Below are positions 1 through 4,228 of a stretch of DNA of 6,046 nt, one piece after another (position 1 is the first letter of the stretch; each line of letters opens with the position of its first letter). The DNA is from JTS-RE9 sp964649195 (GTDB lineage: Bacteria; Planctomycetota; Phycisphaerae; Phycisphaerales; Phycisphaeraceae). The DNA is taken from NCBI GenBank assembly GCA_964649195.1, contig CAZYPK010000228.1, forward strand, positions 1 through 6,046, read 5' to 3'. The notes beneath the pieces are model-generated. The model did no database searches and had not been told where the DNA came from. It was given only the letters and a program-made list of their open reading frames with translations. The position numbers and the translations under genes were made by a program.

Positions 1-30
1 CACCCTCACCCGGCTCGCAAAGCCTCGCCG

Positions 31-51
31 ACCTCTCCCGGAGGGAGAGGT
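31..51. repeat. Short perfect palindrome downstream of the nucleotidyltransferase gene
   Basis: Arms ACCTCTCCC and GGGAGAGGT are perfectly complementary (9 bp) around a 3-base loop. On the minus strand the hairpin lies about 35 bases after the nucleotidyltransferase stop codon, and a weaker foldback (CGGC...GCCG, 30-11) follows. There is no T-run, so this is not a classic intrinsic terminator, but it could stabilise or end the minus-strand transcript. Similar CCTCTCCC/GGGAGAGG palindromes are common intergenic repeats in many GC-rich bacteria, so a selfish or structural repeat is as likely. Confidence 0.6.
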
Positions 52-85
52 GCGGACCACCGCCACATGCGCTTGCCCTGTGGCG

Positions 86-1234
86 TCACCCCAGCCGTTT
101 TGCTTCGACGTTTTTTTCCTCCTTCGTCTTCGGTTCCTCCGCTTGCTCCTTCTTGAACCGGCGCATCGCCTTTTTTCCCAGGTGCTGCGCCAGCAGCAGC
201 GGCGGCATGCGCAGCCAGTGCGAGCGGACATAGAGCAGCCAGCGCGAAAGCTCCGCGCCCCATCGCCGACCCTGGCCGGCATCGGGAACGAAGGCGCGGT
301 CCGCCAGCAGGTCCATCATCATCGACACCGGTGCCAGCGGCTTGCCGGCCCGGGCGGATTCCTCCAGCACCGCCTGCGGAACCGGCGTGTGCAGCAGCCG
401 CGATGTGAAACGCAAGGCGTAATACAGCGGACGATGCAGGTCGAGCTCCTTCGCCCGGCTCACCAACGCCTGCCAGAAATGCTCCTCGCGCGCACCGGCG
501 TCGCGCAGCAGGTCATCCAGATCGAGCAGGTCGCGCAGCCCGCCCGCGAGATCGCCATCCTGAAAAAGGTGTGCCGAGGAGTGAAGGATCATGTCGGCAG
601 GCGCGAGCATTTTCACATGGGGATGATTGAAGCCCGGTATCGGCCGGGCCGCGGCGAAAAGCTTTGCCGGATCGGGCCTCAGCCGGCCGCTTTCGGGCAG
701 GATCGTGTGATGCACATCGAGCACGCCTTTGCGGGCCTTGTGGTGAAGCGGGGGCAGTTCGTGCATCCATTGCCGGTAGTAGCGCTGGTCGTAGGCATCG
801 AGCTTCATGGGCGCCCAGCCTGCGCCGGTCAGCCGTCGCTCGGCGTCGTCGATGCAGGCTTTGGGCACCATGATGTCCACATCACTGACCAGCCTGCCAT
901 GACCGGCAGGGCTGTCCGAAAGCACGTAGGCGCCGCCTTTGAGAAAGATGATGTCATACCCCGCATCACCCAGGGCTGCGACCACGCGGTTGGCCTCCCA
1001 CTTCACCGCCCGCCGATGCTGGTTCGCCACCGCCCGCGAAGCGATCAGGTGATCGCGCACCCGGTCATCGATGCGGGCGTCAAGCCCCAGCGCGCTGACG
1101 CGATGGGCCAGCTTCGCCATCGACTTGGTGCGGCGGGTCAGCCGAATGAGCTGATTCCACTGCGGCCCGCTCAGCGAAGGCAGCAAGGTCGGATCGTTGA
1201 GGGCGTCGAGCAGATGGACGGCGGATGAACTCAT
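86..1234 (-). CDS. PF14907-type nucleotidyltransferase, HPr-rel-A cluster
   Basis: This 382-residue protein has the hallmarks of the uncharacterised nucleotidyltransferase family (NTP_transf_5). LKGGAYV (98-104) is followed by GRLVSDVDIMV (113-123), whose Asp118 and Asp120 form the metal-binding DxD pair, and LDVHHTI (172-178) supplies a probable third carboxylate at Asp173. The C-terminus is mostly helical and ends in a Lys/Glu-rich tail (about 360-382) that is probably disordered. No signal peptide or membrane segment is visible, so it should be cytoplasmic. Its ATG overlaps the TGA of the upstream kinase gene (ATGA), which implies translational coupling. Relatives in some lasso-peptide clusters are tailoring enzymes. 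By analogy this one may transfer a nucleotidyl or related group onto the cluster's peptide or onto the phosphate added by the kinase. The family call is firm; the substrate is unknown. Confidence 0.88.
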   Translation of the reverse strand: MSSSAVHLLDALNDPTLLPSLSGPQWNQLIRLTRRTKSMAKLAHRVSALGLDARIDDRVRDHLIASRAVANQHRRAVKWEANRVVAALGDAGYDIIFLKGGAYVLSDSPAGHGRLVSDVDIMVPKACIDDAERRLTGAGWAPMKLDAYDQRYYRQWMHELPPLHHKARKGVLDVHHTILPESGRLRPDPAKLFAAARPIPGFNHPHVKMLAPADMILHSSAHLFQDGDLAGGLRDLLDLDDLLRDAGAREEHFWQALVSRAKELDLHRPLYYALRFTSRLLHTPVPQAVLEESARAGKPLAPVSMMMDLLADRAFVPDAGQGRRWGAELSRWLLYVRSHWLRMPPLLLAQHLGKKAMRRFKKEQAEEPKTKEEKNVEAKRLG

Positions 1235-2202
1235 CGCGTCATCACCTCCCCCGTGTCCTGCATGGTGAACTCATTCCTCGACTGCGATGGCTCCAGTTCG
1301 ATCAGCTCGTTGAGCTTTTCAATGGCCGCATCCATCGAACCGTAGGTGAGCGTGTAGCAGTCGCACGCATCGACGAGGTTGGCCAGCGTTTCAAAGCCCT
1401 GCGTGCCCAGCACGGAAAAGTTGAAGGCGTCCTGCGCGATGCGAAGCAGTGTCCGGGCCTTGCTGAAGGGTTCCAGCGAAAGGCCGACGCCCGCGCGCCA
1501 GGAGGGGAAGACGATCAGGCGAGGCGTGGCGTGGGTCTGGCCGGCGGCGACGGACTTTTCGTCAACCTGCATGTGGGCGACGGTCCCCTTGCGCGTGCCG
1601 GGGATGGCCGGTCCCATGATGACGGCAGGCTCGAAGGCGCGGATGACGTTGATCGATTCCTCCTTGAGACCGATGGGGCGGGGCACGGGGATGAGCCGGA
1701 TCGAAGGCGGCCTCATGACGCAGACTTCATCCGAGAGCAGCCGCCAGCCGCGCAGACTCAGACCGGCGCAGAGCGTGCTCTTGCCCGCGCCGGGCTGGCC
1801 GGGCAGGATCACCGCGCAGCCGTGACGCTCCACGACGGCCGAGTGAAGAATCAGATATTGATGCGGCCGGGTGAAGACGCACCAGTTCAGCGCCCACTCA
1901 AACATCGGCAGCGCCAGTGAACGCTCGAAAGAGGGAAACGAAGGCGTCTCACCATCGATGATGAAGCTCGCATGGCGACTGAGCCACTTCTCCCGCAGCG
2001 AGCGCGGCGCCACCGCCACCTCGAAGTCGATGAAGTCATGCTCAGGCTCCAGCGGATAATTCGCGTAGAGCAGGTGAATCGGATCGAAGAGGGCAGGCAG
2101 CGTCGTCTTCATCCCGAAAACAAACGGCCCCATCCGCGCGCGAACCCCCGGCCCGCGAAGCAGGTGGGCGACATCATGGTTGGACAGGTCGCGTAGGTAC
2201 AT
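1231..2202 (-). CDS. HPr-kinase-related P-loop kinase (HprK-related kinase A type)
   Basis: This 323-residue protein resembles the C-terminal kinase domain of HPr(Ser) kinase/phosphorylase. LHSAVV (119-124, His120) precedes the Walker A loop GQPGAGKST (135-143, Lys141). RGWRLLSDE (151-159) matches the RGH-LVADD segment of HprK, with Asp158-Glu159 in place of the Asp-Asp pair. RPIGLK (175-180) follows. I see no EIRGLG-type glycine motif, which HprK uses for the phosphorylase reaction, so kinase-only activity is my inference. The N-terminus (LLRGPGV, 14-20) looks like this subfamily's own domain rather than the HprK N-domain. HprK-type kinases phosphorylate Ser/Thr of a protein partner, and homologues in some lasso-peptide clusters phosphorylate the peptide. 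I chose ATG 2202; GTG 2211 is in frame, and neither start has a good RBS. The stop overlaps the next gene's start. Confidence 0.87.
   Translation of the reverse strand: MYLRDLSNHDVAHLLRGPGVRARMGPFVFGMKTTLPALFDPIHLLYANYPLEPEHDFIDFEVAVAPRSLREKWLSRHASFIIDGETPSFPSFERSLALPMFEWALNWCVFTRPHQYLILHSAVVERHGCAVILPGQPGAGKSTLCAGLSLRGWRLLSDEVCVMRPPSIRLIPVPRPIGLKEESINVIRAFEPAVIMGPAIPGTRKGTVAHMQVDEKSVAAGQTHATPRLIVFPSWRAGVGLSLEPFSKARTLLRIAQDAFNFSVLGTQGFETLANLVDACDCYTLTYGSMDAAIEKLNELIELEPSQSRNEFTMQDTGEVMTR
1241..1249 (-). promoter_or_regulatory. Strong Shine-Dalgarno inside the kinase 3' end
   Basis: The minus strand reads GGAGGTGAT, an almost full complement of the 16S anti-SD tail, ending 6 bases before the nucleotidyltransferase ATG at 1234. 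It sits within the last codons of the kinase gene. It supports the overlapping ATGA start. The kinase and pqqD-like genes have no comparable site. Confidence 0.8.
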
Positions 2203-2237
2203 GGAAGGCACGGAGGGAAGAACACGGGGAGGCGTTA

Positions 2238-2326
2238 TTGGGCATCCTGAATAACCTCACGTCCAAGCCGCTTGCGGCTTCGCTATCCCCTGGTTCGCGG
2301 TATATCGGGGATTATCCAGAAGTCCC
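2238..2326. repeat. 89 bp palindromic interspersed repeat, copy A
   Basis: It aligns without gaps to 3612-3700 in the same orientation, with 12 differences by my count. An internal hairpin has arms AAGCCGC (2265-2271) and GCGGCTT (2274-2280). A second small stem is TCCCC (2286-2290) with GGGGA (2307-2311), and the ends can pair as an imperfect outer stem (CTGAATAACC with GGATTATCCAG). The copy fills the gap between the pqqD-like stop codon and the kinase start; its right edge coincides with the last base of the pqqD-like TAG. It resembles a REP/BIME or MITE-type non-autonomous element. Its effect on operon read-through is unknown. Confidence 0.85.
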
Positions 2327-2655
2327 TATTGTTTGGGGTCGGTCCGAAGGGGGCTTTCCGGCTCCCCCGGCTCCCCCGGCTCGATGCTTTCGACAATCAT
2401 CCCCAGTTCGGCAAACTGCGTCAGGCACTGTTCCATTTGTCGGTGCAGTTCATCGGTGGGTTGAAGGTCAAAAGCCTCGGCGACATGGGCGGTGAGCGTT
2501 GCCGCATCGGCGGTGTGATGCTCAAGGTGTCGCAGCGCCTCGGCAGCCAGCGGGTGGAGGATGTGCGTGTCGCCGGAGGGAGGGTGAAAGACCACCGCTT
2601 CACCCTCCCAGGAGCGCCACAGAAGTTCGGCATTGGGAGCAAGAGTCCAAGGCAT
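2326..2655 (-). CDS. PqqD-like peptide-binding protein (RRE-type), HPr-rel-A cluster
   Basis: The 109-residue protein has the PqqD layout. An N-terminal beta hairpin (about 10-32, with GEAVVFHPPSGDTHILHP) leads to winged-helix-like helices: LAAEAL (36-41), TLTAHVAEAFDL (53-64) and CLTQFAELGMIV (77-88). PqqD-fold proteins bind the leader of a precursor peptide and present it to a modifying enzyme, so a chaperone role for the neighbouring small exported protein is plausible. The C-terminus (92-109) is an extended EPGEPGEPE tail encoded by a tandem GC-rich 9-mer (about 2359-2382), longer than usual for the fold and prone to slippage. The ATG has no clear Shine-Dalgarno. The gene lies upstream of the kinase on the same strand, separated by 123 bases filled by an 89 bp repeat. 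The family call is good; the partner is inferred. Confidence 0.82.
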   Translation of the reverse strand: MPWTLAPNAELLWRSWEGEAVVFHPPSGDTHILHPLAAEALRHLEHHTADAATLTAHVAEAFDLQPTDELHRQMEQCLTQFAELGMIVESIEPGEPGEPESPLRTDPKQ

Positions 2656-2702
2656 CGGATTAGTTTGATCGGCACAAGCGGTCGGTCGGAATCAAACAAC
2701 CT

Positions 2703-2900
2703 GAGTTTCGGATAAGCGTGAGCCGCGACGTAACACGTCGCGGACGTGAGCGACAAGAATGGAGTGACCATCGCGCAGCGGATCACGGGATGCGAAAACG
2801 ACCGGGCGCCGATCGAGGCTGAAAGAAAAAGATGCGTTCGCGTCCCCTTCAGGTTGTTCACGTCCGCGGCGTGTTACGTCGCGGCTCTTATCCCGAACTC
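2703..2900. repeat. Foldback repeat element 1, about 198 bp
   Basis: Terminal arms 2703-2749 and 2857-2900 are inverted copies of each other, with a 4-base indel and a few mismatches. Each arm contains its own hairpin: CCGCGACGT / ACGTCGCGG with loop AAC on the left (2723-2743) and a one-mismatch version on the right (2864-2884). Element 2 at 5632-5946 is the same element in opposite orientation: 2719-2786 matches the reverse complement of 5879-5946 at 66 of 68 bases by my count. No transposase is encoded. The element occupies most of the gap between the small-protein terminator and the pqqD-like gene. Confidence 0.88.
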
Positions 2901-2946
2901 GGGTCATACAGATTCGGAGCGATGAAGAAGGCATTATCCATCCAAC

Positions 2947-2983
2947 AAAAAACCCAATGGTGGAGAGTTCTCCAACCATTGGG
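2947..2983 (-). terminator. Rho-independent terminator after the small exported protein gene
   Basis: On the minus strand the stem CCCAATGGT / ACCATTGGG (9 bp) continues into GGAGA / TCTCC after a one-base bulge, and six Ts follow at 2952-2947. It lies 66 bases beyond the stop codon at 3050. It should end or attenuate transcription before the pqqD-like gene, so the small protein can be made in excess over its putative modifying enzymes. On the plus strand there is no T-run after the stem. Confidence 0.9.
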
Positions 2984-3049
2984 GTATCCGGGGGTAGCGA
3001 TGAGTGCAAAGCGTCTGTCGGGGAATGGCGCGAAGCCGATGATCGAAGA

Positions 3050-3379
3050 TCACCGCACGATGTGCTTGCCTTTCTCGGTGGATTCCTGATCGCGTCGGGT
3101 GGGATCGGTCAGAATCTTATATTTGTTGCCGTATCCCTTTTTGATCGGCTTCCACAGGTCGGATTCCGTGACGCCGTTCTTGCCGACATCGCCCGGCTGC
3201 ACGTAGGCGCCGGGGCCGTAGAGAATGCCCGCCGAGCCGAGCGATGAAAGCTGGGCATGGGCCGGCTTGCCGCGCAGCGTGATCATCAGCGGGGTGGCCA
3301 CGGCCAGAGCCTTGAGCAGGCGGCGGCGGTTTTCAAACTTCGCGGCAACCTTCGACTTGTTGTCTTGATCCTCCAGCAT
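3050..3379 (-). CDS. Small exported protein, candidate precursor/substrate of the PqqD-kinase-nucleotidyltransferase system
   Basis: The 109-residue protein has a charged N-region, then NRRRLLK (17-23), a hydrophobic stretch (LLKALAVATPLMITL, 21-35), two basic residues (Arg36, Lys38) and a likely signal-peptidase site AHA|Q at 42/43. NRRRLLK fits the twin-arginine pattern loosely and the basic residues before the cleavage site favour Tat. The mature part is about 67 residues, cysteine-free and rich in Gly, Lys and Tyr (GILYGPGAY, 51-59; KKGYGNKYKIL, 80-90), with several Ser/Thr (S45, S46, S49, T71, S73, T91, T94, S100, T101) that could accept phosphate. ATG 3379 is chosen because GGAG (3390-3387) lies 7 bases upstream; GTG 3421 would add 14 residues ahead of the signal. 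It has its own promoter candidate and terminator. I recall small RR-signal proteins with a P-x-x-x-T-L-x-x-x-P-A motif near such clusters, but could not verify this. Confidence 0.75.
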   Translation of the reverse strand: MLEDQDNKSKVAAKFENRRRLLKALAVATPLMITLRGKPAHAQLSSLGSAGILYGPGAYVQPGDVGKNGVTESDLWKPIKKGYGNKYKILTDPTRRDQESTEKGKHIVR

Positions 3380-3386
3380 TCCAGAT

Positions 3387-3390
3387 CTCC
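3387..3390 (-). promoter_or_regulatory. Ribosome binding site deciding the small-protein start
   Basis: GGAG on the minus strand is spaced 7 bases from ATG 3379. This is the main reason to prefer ATG 3379 over the in-frame GTG at 3421. Confidence 0.65.
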
Positions 3391-3446
3391 GATATCTCCG
3401 GGACGAATCAGGCGATGTCACGACGATGAACGCCCGTCTCTCGTCC

Positions 3447-3466
3447 CATCCTCATGGCAGAGGATG
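3447..3466 (-). other. Hairpin in the 5' leader of the small-protein gene
   Basis: CATCCTC and GAGGATG form a perfect 7 bp stem around a 6-base loop. If transcription starts near the promoter proposed at 3538-3567, this hairpin lies in a leader of about 150 bases. It could stabilise the mRNA or affect translation, but no known riboswitch pattern is recognised. On the plus strand it is followed by a T/C-rich stretch, so a weak plus-strand terminator is an alternative. Confidence 0.4.
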
Positions 3467-3537
3467 TTCTCTGTTTTCTTCCAACCCCTCGCCACACACA
3501 TGAACGAGGTGTCCTTTCCGATTCCAATATCTGCATA

Positions 3538-3567
3538 AAGTTACCATGCCAACACGACTAGTGTCAA
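3538..3567 (-). promoter_or_regulatory. Candidate sigma-70-type promoter for the small exported protein
   Basis: The minus strand has a perfect -35 box TTGACA (3567-3562), an 18-base spacer and a weak -10 box TAACTT (3543-3538). The predicted start near 3531 gives a leader of about 150 bases before ATG 3379. Only the -35 half is convincing. Confidence 0.45.
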
Positions 3568-3611
3568 GGGTTTCTCGGCAATTCACACGAATTTCTCAAG
3601 CAACCGCCCCC

Positions 3612-3700
3612 TTGGGATTCCTGAATAACCTCACGCCCAAGCCGCTTGCGGCTTCGCGATCCCCTGATTCACGATACATCGGGGGTTGTTCGGAAGTCCC
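3612..3700. repeat. 89 bp palindromic interspersed repeat, copy B
   Basis: Same element and orientation as 2238-2326, without indels. The AAGCCGC / GCGGCTT hairpin (3639-3654) is identical in both copies. The outer arms CTGAATAACCTC (3621-3632) and GGGGGTTGTTCGG (3681-3693) pair over 12 positions if G-U pairs are allowed. This copy lies about 45 bases upstream of the small-protein promoter candidate. Confidence 0.85.
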
Positions 3701-3772
3701 GGAAGTCGGAAAAACATTCGGTTTCCCAGTGGTTTGTTTCGCGCCGACCTCTGATCTCTGACTTCCGACCTC
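3700..3772. repeat. Short inverted repeat with heptamer-like units
   Basis: CGGAAGTC (3700-3707) is inverted at 3760-3767 as GACTTCCG, about 50 bases away. The right part, read on the minus strand, breaks into 7-base units (TCGGAAG, TCAGAGA, TCAGAGG, then TCGG). This recalls the TCAGCAT heptamers at 5771-5815 and 5951-6002 but with a different unit. Confidence 0.5.
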
Positions 3773-4027
3773 TTTTCCAACGGGCTGGCAGGAGGCCCAT
3801 CTTCCCGCTTTACTACGGTGTTTTACACGCCCCGGTTCATTCTCCCGCCCGCCCGATTCCGGCGAAGATCGAGCCTTGGGAAGCCGATAAAAAACGCCTT
3901 CCCGTGCAGCCGGCACGGCCAAAAACCCCGTTGATCCCCGCAGGCTGTTCAAAGATGATCCAATGTGCCTGATGCAGATAGTCAAGATATTGTCCCTTTA
4001 TGATGCCTGGGTGAATTGAGCGGTTCT

Positions 4028-4047
4028 CCGTTCGCCAAGGCGAACGG
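4028..4047. promoter_or_regulatory. Perfect 9+9 bp palindrome upstream of the PEP-CTERM gene
   Basis: Arms CCGTTCGCC and GGCGAACGG are perfectly complementary around AA. No T-run follows on either strand, so it is not a typical terminator. The centre lies about 190 bases before the PEP-CTERM ATG and about 137 bases before the start site predicted from the sigma-54-like sequence. That is a normal distance for an enhancer-binding activator, but the role as an operator is inference. Confidence 0.4.
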
Positions 4048-4095
4048 CTAAATGGGCCGGTCTGTGTACGCTTTTGAAATTTGTACGGAAGCATT

Positions 4096-4122
4096 TTGAA
4101 TCGCGGGGATTGATGATATATT
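4096..4122 (+). promoter_or_regulatory. Alternative weak sigma-70-type promoter for the PEP-CTERM gene
   Basis: TTGAAT (4096-4101) and TATATT (4117-4122) are separated by only 15 bases. The AT-rich patch stands out from its GC-rich surroundings. The short spacer makes this a weak candidate that competes with the sigma-54-like site downstream. Confidence 0.25.
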
Positions 4123-4125
4123 CAC

Positions 4126-4158
4126 AACCATTGGCCGGTGGCGGCAACCGGCCAGGTT
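4126..4158 (+). other. Hairpin upstream of the PEP-CTERM gene
   Basis: GGCCGGT (4133-4139) and ACCGGCC (4147-4153) form a perfect 7 bp stem with a 7-base loop. Outside it AACC (4126-4129) can pair with GGTT (4155-4158). The right arm overlaps the GG of the sigma-54-like site, so it is either a 5' UTR hairpin (if transcription starts upstream) or a DNA dyad at the promoter. Confidence 0.5.
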
Positions 4159-4164
4159 CCTGCA
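4149..4164 (+). promoter_or_regulatory. Candidate sigma-54 (-24/-12) promoter for the PEP-CTERM gene
   Basis: GG at 4150-4151 and GC at 4162-4163 have the required 10-base spacing. The -12 part TGCA matches the consensus. The -24 part is partial: CGGCC where TGGCA is expected. Transcription would start near 4175, giving a 54-base leader before ATG 4229. PEP-CTERM genes in some proteobacteria depend on RpoN and the PrsK/PrsR regulators, which makes this worth noting. A chance match is quite possible. Confidence 0.3.
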
Positions 4165-4215
4165 AATAAAAATGTGAATTGATCGTTGTTCGATGTTTGA
4201 AGTCCGACTTTTAAC

Positions 4216-4221
4216 AAGGAG
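4216..4221 (+). promoter_or_regulatory. Ribosome binding site of the PEP-CTERM gene
   Basis: AAGGAG lies 7 bases before ATG 4229. It fixes this start over the in-frame ATG at 4193, which would put 12 extra residues before a normal signal peptide. Confidence 0.85.
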
Positions 4222-4228
4222 AAGTGTC

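Larger units (their letters stand above)
3422..4192. other. Long divergent intergenic region without a supported gene
   Basis: Between the small-protein gene (minus) and the PEP-CTERM gene (plus) I find no reading frame with recognisable protein character or a good start. The stretch holds the small-protein leader and promoter candidate, 89 bp repeat copy B (3612-3700), a short inverted repeat with heptamer-like units (3700-3772), a perfect palindrome (4028-4047) and the upstream control region of the PEP-CTERM gene. The part from about 3780 to 4020 shows nothing I can name. Confidence 0.6.

Noticed and set aside
50..1228. Long open frame on the plus strand (392 codons)
   Set aside because: It is antisense to the nucleotidyltransferase gene. 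Its translation is rich in Arg, His, Gln and Pro with no recognisable domain, while the minus strand has clear catalytic motifs and a strong RBS.
1225..1920. Plus-strand open frame opposite the kinase gene
   Set aside because: The opposite strand encodes a P-loop kinase with conserved motifs; this frame is its GC-rich shadow with no domain or RBS.
2238..2495. Plus-strand frame over repeat copy A whose start resembles a frame over copy B (LNNLT-KPLAAS)
   Set aside because: The similarity comes from the DNA repeat. Many of the differences between copies change the amino acid, and copy A's frame continues antisense into the pqqD-like gene.
2702..2906. CRISPR array
   Set aside because: The repeated hairpins are few, inverted rather than directly repeated, irregularly spaced and without unique spacers of uniform length.
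2692..3009. Minus-strand frame across the foldback element and terminator (105 codons)
   Set aside because: It runs through the terminator hairpin and the repeat arms. A similar translated segment (TSATCYVAAHAYPE) in another frame at both foldback elements also reflects repeated DNA rather than a protein family.
86..3379. Complete lasso-peptide cluster
   Set aside because: The kinase, nucleotidyltransferase and PqqD/RRE types fit, but there is no asparagine-synthetase-like cyclase or B2 leader protease, and the small protein has an export signal rather than a lasso-type core.
3535..3558. Sigma-54-like -24 sequence (TGGCATG on the minus strand) upstream of the small-protein gene
   Set aside because: The downstream GC is at 16 rather than 12 bases from the GG, so the required spacing fails; the TTGACA box is the better candidate.
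3837..4094. Minus-strand 85-codon frame in the divergent intergenic region
   Set aside because: No RBS, no recognisable domain or signal, and it spans the perfect palindrome at 4028-4047.
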